From: Caldilineales bacterium
Lineage (GTDB): Bacteria > Chloroflexota > Anaerolineae > JAAEKA01
NCBI GenBank assembly: GCA_025055015.1
Contig: JANWYQ010000055.1
Location: 1 to 41,370, forward strand
Direction of reading: 5' to 3'
Length of the DNA: 41,370 bases
Shown: piece by piece, positions 25,150 to 36,352 of the stretch
Layout: each line of letters begins with the position of its first letter
Position numbering within the stretch: the stretch's first letter is position 1
Made by a program: the position numbers and the translations under genes
Notes under the pieces: generated by a model
What the model was told of the DNA's origin: nothing
The model's database searches: none
What the model saw: the letters and a program-made list of their open reading frames with translations, nothing else

Positions 25150-25180
25150 TTGCCCGGACGGGGCGCCCCTGTGGTATAAT
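25150..25180 (+). promoter_or_regulatory. Promoter for methylmalonyl-CoA mutase
   Basis: Perfect TATAAT at 25175-25180 preceded by CTGTGG; TTGCCC at 25150-25155 gives a 19-bp spacer, long for a -35. The same CTGTGGTATAAT occurs on the minus strand ahead of the GH57 gene. Confidence 0.65.
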
Positions 25181-25245
25181 GGCCACACAAAGAATCGGTA
25201 CGCCTTCTTGCCCAAAACCTCGCAACACGCGCCAGGAGACCGACG

Positions 25246-26928
<1,683 letters not shown>

Positions 26929-26933
26929 GCGCG

Positions 26934-26970
26934 GCAGGGTTGCCGACTGTCCGGGGGTTGGCAACCCTGC
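26934..26970. terminator. Stem-loop between mutase and radA
   Basis: GCAGGGTTGCC (26934-26944) pairs with GGCAACCCTGC (26960-26970), 11 bp with a 15-nt loop. It sits between convergent genes, so it may terminate both; no strong T-run is present. Confidence 0.6.
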
Positions 26971-26972
26971 TC

Positions 26973-28355
<1,383 letters not shown>

Positions 28356-28361
28356 GGGGAG

Positions 28362-28458
28362 GAGTGACGAGCAACGAGCAATGCGTAACGAGTTCAGGAG
28401 GGGGAACTTGTGGCACGTAACTCGTGACCCGTAACTCGCAGCCCGCAACGCGTGAACA
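28362..28458. repeat. Two inverted heptamer arrays (GAGTAAC family)
   Basis: Forward words GAGTGAC, GAGCAAC, GAGCAAT, GCGTAAC, GAGTTCA at 28362-28396, and reverse-oriented GTAACTC, GTGACCC, GTAACTC, GCAGCCC, GCAACGC, GTGAACA at 28417-28458. The two could pair. A further copy (GTTACTC, GTTACGG) at 28493-28506 forms the 3' end of the next gene. Confidence 0.85.
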
Positions 28459-28493
28459 CAAACCGTTGCGTGCTGCGAGGTGCGCTTTAGGCG

Positions 28494-30428
28494 TTACTCG
28501 TTACGGCTGTTGTTCGCCTCCATCTCGGCGATCTGCTGCGCCACCTGTTCGATGGCTATGCGCTGTTTGCGATAGAGGTCCGACTCGCTCATGGCCAGGC
28601 GCTCGGCGATCTCGCGCACCCGGCGGCCCTGGATGAACTTGAGCTCCAGGATGTTGTACAGCATCCACTCGGAGGCGGTCATGCGGCGCTGGCCGTCGGG
28701 CTTGAGGCCCTCGATGGCGCGAGCCAGCACTGCGCGCATGCCCTTGGCCGTGTTGCCCCCCTCCTGCTCGATGGCCTGGCTGACCACCTTGAGCTGCAGC
28801 AGGGGGCTCTCGGTGAGCTTGGGGCCGCCCCAGTAGTGGGAGAGGGCGTCGCGCACCCACTGGGTGAACTCCGGCCGATAGATGATGCTCTCGCTGTCTT
28901 GGGGCGCTTGCAGCGGGGGCATGCCCACGTAGGGCACCACGCTGCGCCAGCGCTGCAGCTGTTCGATCTCGGGCATGATTTCCTGCAGGGCCAGGAAGAC
29001 CCCCTGCTGCAACAGCCGGTCCTCCAGCGCCCGCTCGGCGCGGCGCACCAGCTCCTGGACGACCGGCTTCTCCGCCTCGGTGACAGAGGCCGGGCTGCTG
29101 CGCGCCACCACGCCCAACAGGCCCAGCGCGCCCTCGCGGCCCCGGGTGCGCAGCGGCCATAGCCAGTAGCCGTTGTACGGCACCATCGGCCCGGGATCGT
29201 TGCCGTTGGCTTGGCCGGCAGCGGCCATGGCCTGGCGCAGGGCCTGCGACCAGCCGGCGTGGCCCTTGAACTCCGCCGCCAGCTGCTCCGGCCCGCAGGT
29301 AGCCTCCACCAGCAGCTCATCGCCGGCTAAAACCGCCACGAAGCCGCCCTCCACCCGCAGGTACTCGCACAGAGACACCAACACGTTCTCCAAAAGCTGG
29401 CGCAGGTCGCTGGTGGCCAGCAGCCGGCGGTCCAGCTCGCGGATCGCCATCAGCTCCTCCTGGTCCTCGCTGTACACCAGGCGATCCACCATCGGCTTCA
29501 GAAGCTCGATCAGGATCTGCACGGAGACGATGACGCCCACCACCGCCAGCAGCAGCACCGTGTCTCGAGGCAGGCCCAGGATGCGCTCCACCCGCGGCAC
29601 CGAGAGCATGGCGCCGATCACCAGGATGCTCAACAGCGGCCCGCGGATGAGGAACACGATCAGGCTGCGCTTCACGACCCGGTCTGGGCTGAGCACGCCG
29701 TAGTAGGCGATGCTGTAGGTCATCACCACCAGCATCAGGGCCACCGCCACGTTGCCCACCAGGGTGAGGGTCAGGATGAGGGTGCGCGGGGGAGCGGGCT
29801 CGATGGGCGCCAGCACCAGGTAGGGGAAGACGCCCAGAGCCGGCGCCAAGAAGGCCACCACTAGGTACATCATGCGACGCCGGGAGGCGGGCGTTAGGCA
29901 ACGCCGCTGCGCGCGGTAGGCGTTGTACAGGCCGTAGCAGGCAGTGGCGACGTAGTAGACGGTGAAGAGCCCAAAGAGCGGCCCCGGCGACAGGTAGGTC
30001 AGCTCGCCGCTGTAGGGCCCCTCCCGCACCACCAGGTCGGTGAACACGGCCAACAGGGTGAAGGCGCCGCTTACGGGATACGAGAGGCGGGCCAGCAGTG
30101 TGCGCCGCCGGGACCCCGCGTTGGTGGTCTGCAGCAGCGCGTCGGACAGGTCGAAATAGGCCGCAGGCACGAAGGGGATGCCCACCCACTGTAGGCGCAG
30201 CCAGATCTCCGCTTGTTCCAGGCTGGACAGCGCCAGCAGCACGTCGCCGGTGTAGACGATGAGGACACACCCCAGCAGCGCAGCGAAGGCGCGACCGACG
30301 CGGGAGCGCACGTTGTAGGCGACGATGTAGACGAACAACGAGAAGGCCACGACCGCCACGGCCGAGGCCAGCATCAGGTTCGCGAAGTCAAGAAGCTCCG
30401 ACCAAGTCGGAAGAGCGGACCAGTCCAT
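28494..30428 (-). CDS. Membrane-anchored 7TM-GAF-HTH regulator (kinase-less)
   Basis: A 644-aa protein. About 8-9 TM helices (about 15-310) resemble the histidine-kinase N-terminal 7TM region (VYTGDVLLALSSLEQAEIWL and WVGIPFVPAAYFDL are typical). Then a GAF-like domain (about 325-480; EELMAIRELDRRLLATSDLR leads into it) and a helical segment. A C-terminal helix-turn-helix (about 588-632: EWMLYNILELKFIQGRRVRE, IAERLAMSESDLYRKQRIAI) follows. No HisKA, HATPase or receiver motif is seen, so it appears to be a one-protein sensor that contacts DNA from the membrane. The stop codon lies in a GTTACTC heptamer. Start ATG 30428 lies 4 bases from the GNAT stop region on the same strand. Confidence 0.8.
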   Translation of the reverse strand: MDWSALPTWSELLDFANLMLASAVAVVAFSLFVYIVAYNVRSRVGRAFAALLGCVLIVYTGDVLLALSSLEQAEIWLRLQWVGIPFVPAAYFDLSDALLQTTNAGSRRRTLLARLSYPVSGAFTLLAVFTDLVVREGPYSGELTYLSPGPLFGLFTVYYVATACYGLYNAYRAQRRCLTPASRRRMMYLVVAFLAPALGVFPYLVLAPIEPAPPRTLILTLTLVGNVAVALMLVVMTYSIAYYGVLSPDRVVKRSLIVFLIRGPLLSILVIGAMLSVPRVERILGLPRDTVLLLAVVGVIVSVQILIELLKPMVDRLVYSEDQEELMAIRELDRRLLATSDLRQLLENVLVSLCEYLRVEGGFVAVLAGDELLVEATCGPEQLAAEFKGHAGWSQALRQAMAAAGQANGNDPGPMVPYNGYWLWPLRTRGREGALGLLGVVARSSPASVTEAEKPVVQELVRRAERALEDRLLQQGVFLALQEIMPEIEQLQRWRSVVPYVGMPPLQAPQDSESIIYRPEFTQWVRDALSHYWGGPKLTESPLLQLKVVSQAIEQEGGNTAKGMRAVLARAIEGLKPDGQRRMTASEWMLYNILELKFIQGRRVREIAERLAMSESDLYRKQRIAIEQVAQQIAEMEANNSRNE

Positions 30429-30431
30429 ACG

Positions 30432-30968
30432 TTACCGCAAATCGCGGCCGAAGAAGAGCGCCACGGAGCCGTTCTGGAAGTACCGGTCGTTGAAGCCGCA
30501 GAAGCTGAAGCCATGGCGCTGACAGAAGCGGATGCCTGGGTCGTTTTGCGTCTGCAACGGCGCAAGGAGGCGGCCTAGGCCGTTGTCGTGGCACCAGCGG
30601 GCGGCCGCCACCAGGAGCGCGCTGCCGATCTTTTGCCGGCGATGGCTGCGCTCCACCACCAGGTGCCAGATCCAACCCACCTGGGTATCCGGCTCTGGGC
30701 CGATGTCAGCGTAGCCCACCACCCGGCCCACGCTCTCGTCCTCGGCCACCAGGATGTGATAGCCCCGCTGCCAGTGCATGAGAAGGGCGGTGTCCGGCGA
30801 GGGGTACTCCACCCGCACCTGCCGCGGCAGGTCCACTGCGCGCAGGTGCGCAGCGATCTGGGTGCGCGCGTTGCGCAGGTCGAGCTGCCAGACGCGCGCC
30901 GTGTCGAAAGACGCGTCCAGCTGCAAGCACGCCGTCAGGTCGTGAGGCACCGCGGGGCGAATGCGCAT
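30432..30968 (-). CDS. GNAT family N-acetyltransferase
   Basis: A 178-aa protein with the GNAT fold: N-terminal RIRPAVPHDLTACLQLD, beta-4/motif A segment VGWIWHLVVERSHRRQKIGS (R/QxxGxG/A-type pantetheine loop, here RRQKIGSALL), and a C-terminal PGIRFCQRHGFSFCGFNDRY typical of acetyl-CoA acetyltransferases. Substrate unknown. ATG 30968 gives the standard N-terminus. It is immediately upstream of the 7TM-GAF-HTH gene on the same strand (3-bp gap), so the two are likely cotranscribed. Its own upstream region follows the GH57 3' end with a palindrome. Confidence 0.88.
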   Translation of the reverse strand: MRIRPAVPHDLTACLQLDASFDTARVWQLDLRNARTQIAAHLRAVDLPRQVRVEYPSPDTALLMHWQRGYHILVAEDESVGRVVGYADIGPEPDTQVGWIWHLVVERSHRRQKIGSALLVAAARWCHDNGLGRLLAPLQTQNDPGIRFCQRHGFSFCGFNDRYFQNGSVALFFGRDLR

Positions 30969-31030
30969 AGCAAGGGGATTCTAGCACCGGGCTGGGCGAT
31001 TGACAAAAGAACCCGACCGACGGTCAACGC

Positions 31031-31065
31031 GAGACTGGTCCAGTCTTCAAGACTGGACCAGTCTC
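31031..31065. terminator. Perfect palindrome downstream of the GH57 gene
   Basis: Arms 31031-31047 and 31049-31065 are exactly complementary (17 bp around one base). On the minus strand it follows the GH57 stop, consistent with a terminator, though the T-rich run comes later; the shape also fits a dispersed REP-type palindrome. Confidence 0.55.
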
Positions 31066-31082
31066 TAGTCTCGGTTGGTCCG

Positions 31083-34000
31083 CTACTCCGCCGCCAGCAT
31101 CGGCAGCTGGGCGAAGTCGTCGGGGCTGAGCTGGTCGAAGCGACCCGCGTCCACGGCCTGGGGCGTGAAGTTGCTCAGCGCCTCCTCCTGGGTGGGCGTG
31201 AAGCCGGCCGGATAGGCCACGTCCAGGATGCGGGTGTGGGTGGTGCTGTTGGCCGGCGCGCCGCCCACCCGCCACTGCTGCGCGCTCACCAACACGTCGC
31301 GCACCCGCCACACGCCGCTGGAGGGGAAGCCCTCCTGGCTCAGCACCACACCCAGGTAGCGCCACGTCTTGGGTTGCAGCGCCTCCGGCGTCATGCCCAG
31401 CCGCTCCGCCAGCACCCGCTTGGGCACCCGGATGGTGATCTGCCGCTGGCCGGGGTCGCTGATGATGGTCAGGGTGCCGGCGTCGCCGATCTGCTGCGGC
31501 GTGGTCTCGCCCGCGGCGGGCGGGCCGTAGAGGCCGGGCGTCCAGCCCTCGGCCCAAACCGCGAACTCCCAGCCCTGGTCGGCCGGCACGGCGGCGTTGC
31601 GGCCGGGCAACAGCTTGCGCTCGCCGCCCGGCGCGGCGTCTATGTACACATCGAGGGTGTGGATGCCCATGCCGTTGGGCGCGCCCCAGGCGTTGTTGAG
31701 CGGGCCGTAGAAGGCGAAGCGGAAGATGAGGTTGGCCTCGTCCTCGGCCACGGCGAAGGTCTTCAGATCGTAGGCCTTGGTGACGAAGACGCTGTCGGTC
31801 GGGTAGGTGTAGGTGCCGGGGCCGTGGTCGTCGCCCTGCGGGTCGTCCACGGTGAGGATGGCCGTGGTCAGGCCCAGGTCGGGCACGATCAGCTCGGCCG
31901 GGCCGGCGCCGGGCACGGTCTGGATGTCCCGCTGCTCGCCCTCGCTGATGACGGCCCGCAGCTTGAACACGTCGCCGGCGTTGGGCTTGCCCAGCACCTC
32001 GTAGGGTACGGCCACCTCCAGGGTGCTCCCGGCCGCGGCGGCCGGCAGCGCGGCCGGCGTGGCGGCGTACTGCCCATCGGCGTCCACGGTGTAGAAGGTC
32101 GCCGTGGCCTGGCCGCCGACGATGGCCACCTCCACCAGGGCGTTGGCGCCAAAGCCCAACAGGGTATCGTCCCGCTCGTTGAGCACGGCCGTGCGGCTGA
32201 AAGGTTGCTCGCGGCCGCCGCCGGGCCGCCGCAAGTAGAAGCCCACGCGCGTGTCGGACGCCACGTCGGCCCAGGCGCGGCGCGCATCCAGCCGCAGGTA
32301 GAGGTTGGCCTTGTCGAAGCCATACCAGAGCTGCGCGGCCACCTGGTTGGGCGTGGCCTGCACGCCGCCCTCCTCCAGGAAGTAGCCGGCGCCGTCCCAC
32401 TCGCCCGCGGCGGCGACGCCGTCAACGGTGGGCGTGATCAGCCCGCTGGCGCCCACGGCCGGCGGCTGCGCCCGCTCCGGGATCACCGGCACCTTGAGGA
32501 AGGTGGGCACCGACTGGCCCGCCACCTCGTACACGCGGGCCAGGGTGGCGCGGAACTGGGCGTCGAAGCTGCCGTCGTCGCCGCTGTTCTGGTCTGCGCC
32601 GTACCACCAGAACCAGTCGCTGCCCTCGGCCGTGTAGATGGCCTCCATCATCTGGGCGAACACCTCCGGACTGACCTGGTTCTGCTGGAACCGGGCGAAG
32701 TCGCGCACCCGGCCCAGGTACTCCCAGGCCCGGTTCTCCTCGTCCTCGCCGATCCAGGTCAGGTAGTCGGGGCTGACCCAGCTGCCGGCCCACAGCCGTT
32801 CCAGGCCGCGCTGCTCGGGGAAGCGGGCGATGAAGGCGCCGGGCGTGATGGTGCGGATGGTGCCCTTGCCCTGTTCCTCCTCCAGCAGGCGGTACATCTC
32901 GTGCAGGAACTCCTTGCCGTCGTTGGGGTAGTGCTCCCAAGCGTTCTCGCCGTCCAGGATGACGCTGACCAGGTGCGGCCCAGCTGCGCCCTGGGCGGCG
33001 AGCTGCGCGCGGATGGCCAGGATGCGGTCCACGAAATCGCGGGCGGCAACCTTGCCGGGCGTGCCGCTGTAGGTGAAGCCCACTTTGTCGCTGATCACCT
33101 TGTCGCGGAAGACCACGTACACCTGCTGGTTGGGCGTGCGGGCGATGTAGGGCCGATAGAGCGCGTCGGCGTCCTGCACCGTCTCCTGGGCGTTGCGGGC
33201 GAAGTTCGTGCGGCCCAGGCTGCGGGCCAGCACCTCCTCGTCGGTGGCCATCCAGCGGATGCCGGCGCTGCCCACCATGTTGACGATCTCCTGGGCCACG
33301 GCGCCCTCGGCCGGCCACATGCCCACCGGCGGCCGGCCGAAGGTCTCGGTGTAGAACTGCACGCCCCGCTTCACCTGCTCCACGGCATCCAGCGGATAGC
33401 TGAAGCGCGGGGGCAGCTCGAGATCGGGCGCGGCCACCTTGGCCAGGTCGGTGTCGAAAATCAGGGGCAGGATGGGGTGGTAGAAGGGCGTGGTGGTGAT
33501 CTCGATGCGGCCTTCGTCCTGCAGGCGCTTGTGCAAGGGGATCACCTGGGCCACCAGCCGGGCATGTTCGGCCAGCACGACGGCCTTGTCCGTCTCGGCG
33601 AAATCGCGGCCCTTGGCCACCAGGCCGGCCAGCGGCTCCTGGGCCAGCCAGTCGGGATCGGTCCAGCCCAGGTTGAAGAGCACCTGCAGGTCACGCCAGT
33701 CCTGCTCGGTCCAGGCGTCGCTCTGGCCGCGCGTGTCGGCCAGCTGTTGGTAGCGCGGGAAGCGGGCGATGATCTTGGGGTTGATGTCGAAGAAGCGGCT
33801 GAGGATGAACTGCTTCTGCTCGGCGGTCAGCTCGGCCGCGGGGATCTCGGTGTGCACCTGGTAGAGGTCCTTGGCGCCGGCCTTCAGGTCGAGCAGCTGG
33901 CGCAGCAGCGAGGGGGTCAGGTTGAAGGTGACGACGATGTCGGGGTAACCCTCCAGGATGGCCGCCATGTCCACGTAGTCCTTGGCCGCGTGGACCCGCA

Positions 34001-34274
34001 CCCAGGGCTTCTGATAGACCCCCGTCTCCGGGTCTTTGAAGTAGACCGGCTGGTGCTGATGCCAGAGGATGTTGAGATAGAGCGGCTCGACTGCGGGCGC
34101 GGTCGGCGTCGGCAACGGGGTCGGCGTGGGCGGGACCGGGGTGGGTGTGGGCGGAAGGGGCGTTGGCGTCGGCGCAGGCGGCGTTGGGGTGGGGGTGGGC
34201 GCAGGCTGGCCGCAGGCGGCTAGCAGCCAGACAGCGATCAAGGCCAAGAGCAAAGCGCGGCGCAGGTCAGACAT
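31083..34274 (-). CDS. GH57 glycosidase lipoprotein (amylopullulanase-like)
   Basis: A 1063-aa protein. The signal peptide ends in lipobox LLAAC (Cys about 21), followed by a Pro-Thr linker (about 24-60; PTPTP and PPTPTP repeats), so it is tethered outside the cell. The GH57 catalytic domain begins YLNILWHQHQPVY, with nucleophile Glu in GMWPAEGAVAQEI (about E323) and acid Asp in VILDGENAWEHY (about D440). The C-terminal 400 residues contain two carbohydrate/glucodextranase-like beta domains (GEWDGAGYF and WEFAVWAEGW regions). GH57 enzymes hydrolyse alpha-glucans. GGAG sits 6 bases upstream of ATG 34274. Divergently transcribed from a maltose-type importer, which points to starch or glycogen use. 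Confidence 0.92.
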   Translation of the reverse strand: MSDLRRALLLALIAVWLLAACGQPAPTPTPTPPAPTPTPLPPTPTPVPPTPTPLPTPTAPAVEPLYLNILWHQHQPVYFKDPETGVYQKPWVRVHAAKDYVDMAAILEGYPDIVVTFNLTPSLLRQLLDLKAGAKDLYQVHTEIPAAELTAEQKQFILSRFFDINPKIIARFPRYQQLADTRGQSDAWTEQDWRDLQVLFNLGWTDPDWLAQEPLAGLVAKGRDFAETDKAVVLAEHARLVAQVIPLHKRLQDEGRIEITTTPFYHPILPLIFDTDLAKVAAPDLELPPRFSYPLDAVEQVKRGVQFYTETFGRPPVGMWPAEGAVAQEIVNMVGSAGIRWMATDEEVLARSLGRTNFARNAQETVQDADALYRPYIARTPNQQVYVVFRDKVISDKVGFTYSGTPGKVAARDFVDRILAIRAQLAAQGAAGPHLVSVILDGENAWEHYPNDGKEFLHEMYRLLEEEQGKGTIRTITPGAFIARFPEQRGLERLWAGSWVSPDYLTWIGEDEENRAWEYLGRVRDFARFQQNQVSPEVFAQMMEAIYTAEGSDWFWWYGADQNSGDDGSFDAQFRATLARVYEVAGQSVPTFLKVPVIPERAQPPAVGASGLITPTVDGVAAAGEWDGAGYFLEEGGVQATPNQVAAQLWYGFDKANLYLRLDARRAWADVASDTRVGFYLRRPGGGREQPFSRTAVLNERDDTLLGFGANALVEVAIVGGQATATFYTVDADGQYAATPAALPAAAAGSTLEVAVPYEVLGKPNAGDVFKLRAVISEGEQRDIQTVPGAGPAELIVPDLGLTTAILTVDDPQGDDHGPGTYTYPTDSVFVTKAYDLKTFAVAEDEANLIFRFAFYGPLNNAWGAPNGMGIHTLDVYIDAAPGGERKLLPGRNAAVPADQGWEFAVWAEGWTPGLYGPPAAGETTPQQIGDAGTLTIISDPGQRQITIRVPKRVLAERLGMTPEALQPKTWRYLGVVLSQEGFPSSGVWRVRDVLVSAQQWRVGGAPANSTTHTRILDVAYPAGFTPTQEEALSNFTPQAVDAGRFDQLSPDDFAQLPMLAAE

Positions 34275-34394
34275 AACGGCTCCAGATGTTCGTGGCTTGA
34301 GTAGGAACAGGTTGCGAGGGCCTGCAAAGGCTGGCGACAGATGGGCCGGCTGGAGATGGGTGCACCAACCGGCGATGGGACATGTGACGGCTGG

Positions 34395-34400
34395 ATTATA
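34395..34400 (-). promoter_or_regulatory. Probable -10 for the GH57 gene
   Basis: On the minus strand the bases read CTGTGGTATAATCC, with TATAAT at 34400-34395, identical to the mutase -10 context; no good -35 is seen, so an extended -10 is possible. Predicted leader is about 115 nt. Confidence 0.55.
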
Positions 34401-34534
34401 CCACAGCAGGAGAGAAGGGCCGAGAACGGGGGTGCAGGTTACGGTGCCACCAGCCTCAAAAGGGATAGGGCTTACGCACAGAGGTTACAGCGTTGCATAT
34501 GATTTAGCGCAACGAAGACCATCCGTAGGGCAGG

Positions 34535-34547
34535 CGTTTGACAAACG
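34535..34547. promoter_or_regulatory. Palindromic operator candidate over the mal -35
   Basis: CGTTTG-A-CAAACG, a perfect 13-bp palindrome that covers the -35 TTGACA. An ideal place for a repressor; no regulator gene is in the window. Rest of the 34275-34789 gap: the two divergent promoters and a 220-nt malE leader with no other recognisable element. Confidence 0.55.
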
Positions 34548-34565
34548 TCGAAGATGCGATATAAT
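34538..34565 (+). promoter_or_regulatory. Consensus promoter for malE
   Basis: TTGACA (34538-34543), 16-bp spacer, TATAAT (34560-34565): both hexamers perfect. About 220 nt of leader precede the malE start, unusually long. Confidence 0.8.
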
Positions 34566-34789
34566 GCAGCCGTTGTCTAGCCTCAACCGTTGGCCTCGCG
34601 TCTACGTAGACAGTCTGTTTGGCTCCGTAGTCGGAGGTTCCCCTCGGAACTGCCGGTTCCTAATGCCTCTATGCAGCGGGGCGGCTGTCGGTTCGCACAG
34701 GGGTCCGCTTGACACCTGTGCTGATCATTGTCGTGAGTTATCCGTCTCACCTCACCCCTAGCTTGACGTGAAAAGGAGGATCCTGTCGT

Positions 34790-36118
34790 ATGTTCCGTCG
34801 AACCTGGATGGTTCTCTCCCTGCTCTTGGTGGCTGCTGTGGTGCTGGCGGGCTGTCCCGGTGGCGCCCAGCCGACTCCCACGCCGGCTCCGGCGGCGCCG
34901 GCGGCTACCCCCACGCCTGTTCCGCCGACTCCTACGCCTGTTCCGCCGACCCCCACGCCTGTTCCGCCGACTCCCACGCCTGCGCCCGCAGCGCCCGCTG
35001 TCACCCTGAAGATCTGGGCGGACAACACGCGCGCGCCGGCTCTGGCCAAGGTGGCGCCTGACTTCGAGGCCAAGTACGGCGTCAAGTTGGAGATCAGCGA
35101 GATCGGCTTCGGTGACATCCGCGACAACGTGAAGCGCGCGGCGCCGGCCGGCGAAGGCCCCGACCTGTTCATCGGCGCACACGACTGGGTGGGCGAGCTC
35201 TACACCAACGGCCTCCTGGCGGAGATTGACTTGGGCGACAAGGCGAAGGAGTTCTTCCCTGCCGCCTTGGACATGTTCCGCTACGAGGGCAAGCTGGTGG
35301 GCATGCCCTACGCCACCGAGAACATCGCTTTCTTCTACAACCCTGACCTGGTGAGCGCCGTGCCCGCCACCTGGGAGGATGTGAAGACCCTGGCCAAGGA
35401 GCTGCAGGACGCCGGCAAGGCCAAGTACGGCTTCTGCCGCCAGCAGGGCGATCCCTATCACTTCTACCCGATCCAGACCGCCTACGGCGGCTACATCTTC
35501 GGCCTGAACCCCGACGGCACCTGGAACCCCAAGGACGTGGGCTTCGGCAACGCTGGCTCCATCGCTGCGGGCAAGTGGCTGGCCGACATGGTGGCCCAGG
35601 GCAGCATCGTGAAGGACATGGACTGGGACACCTACCACAAGGCCTTTGAGACCGGTGAGTGCGCCATGATGATCACCGGCCCGTGGGCGCTGTCCCGCAT
35701 GCGCGACGCAGGCGCGAAGTACGAGATCGGCGAGTTCCCCAAGGGTCCGGCCGGCCCCAGCAGCCCCTTCCTGGGCGGCCAGGCGTTCTTCATAAACGCC
35801 TTCAGCCCCAACGTGCTGCTGGCCCAGGCGTTCCTGACCGAGTTCATGGCCACCGAGGAGGCCATGCGCACGCTGTTCGAGGCGGACCCGCGGCCGTCGG
35901 CCTTCCTGGCGGTGCGCAACAACCCCGGCGATCCTGACATGGACAAGTTCGGCAAGGCCGGCGCCTTCGCCGTGCCCATGCCCAACATCCCGGCCATGTC
36001 CGCGGTGTGGGGCCCGGCGGGCGACGCGCTGACCCTGATCCAGCAGGGGACGGCCACGCCTGAGGAGGCCATGACCAACGCCGCGAAGCAGATCAATGCG
36101 GCGCTCGGCAATCCGTAA
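34790..36118 (+). CDS. malE: Maltose/oligosaccharide-binding lipoprotein of ABC importer
   Basis: A 442-aa solute-binding protein. Signal peptide with lipobox VLAGC (Cys about 22), then a Pro-Thr linker with three PVPPTPT repeats (21-bp DNA units). The mature domain begins VTLKIWADNTRAPALAKVAP and carries the family segments GPDLFIGAHDWVGEL, LVGMPYATENIAFFYNPDL and MMITGPWALSRMRDAG. It binds maltodextrin-type sugars at the membrane and delivers them to MalF/MalG. AAAGGAGG precedes ATG 34790. A strong terminator follows the stop, so this gene should be made in excess over the permeases. Gene name assigned by family and context; sugar not proven. Confidence 0.92.
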   Translation: MFRRTWMVLSLLLVAAVVLAGCPGGAQPTPTPAPAAPAATPTPVPPTPTPVPPTPTPVPPTPTPAPAAPAVTLKIWADNTRAPALAKVAPDFEAKYGVKLEISEIGFGDIRDNVKRAAPAGEGPDLFIGAHDWVGELYTNGLLAEIDLGDKAKEFFPAALDMFRYEGKLVGMPYATENIAFFYNPDLVSAVPATWEDVKTLAKELQDAGKAKYGFCRQQGDPYHFYPIQTAYGGYIFGLNPDGTWNPKDVGFGNAGSIAAGKWLADMVAQGSIVKDMDWDTYHKAFETGECAMMITGPWALSRMRDAGAKYEIGEFPKGPAGPSSPFLGGQAFFINAFSPNVLLAQAFLTEFMATEEAMRTLFEADPRPSAFLAVRNNPGDPDMDKFGKAGAFAVPMPNIPAMSAVWGPAGDALTLIQQGTATPEEAMTNAAKQINAALGNP

Positions 36119-36132
36119 CAGGTAAGGTACCA

Positions 36133-36166
36133 GGGAGAGGGAGTGCACACTCCCTCTCCCTTTTTT
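36133..36166 (+). terminator. Intrinsic terminator between malE and malF
   Basis: GGGAGAGGGAGTG (36133-36145) pairs with CACTCCCTCTCCC (36148-36160), followed by T at 36161-36166. The rest of this 234-bp gap holds no recognised element. Confidence 0.9.
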
Positions 36167-36352
36167 CCCCATCGGGCCTGCCCGACGGGCAGCCTGACGC
36201 CCTCGGCCGATTGTAAGACTAACCGAACAGAGGCCCGCTTCACGCCTCTCTCTTTTGCATACGAGACTGCGCCGCTGGGTGGAACGGCGCGCCACGTGTT
36301 ACAGTCTCGTCCCCCAACCTCTCCACACGACCTCGTCCCCAGGAGCAATGCC

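Noticed and set aside
30588-34223. A 1211-codon open frame on the plus strand antisense to the GH57 gene
   Set aside because: Composition is His/Gly/Leu/Val-rich with no domain motifs. It is the typical shadow of a high-GC gene; the minus-strand frame has a signal peptide and GH57 catalytic motifs.
34709-34740. A second promoter with TTGACA at 34709-34714 before malE
   Set aside because: No -10 box at 16-18 bp downstream; the promoter at 34538-34565 is complete.
36143-36352. An extended N-terminus for MalF starting at ATG 36143
   Set aside because: It would pass through the intrinsic terminator, and the added residues lack family similarity; ATG 36353 has a good AGGAG.
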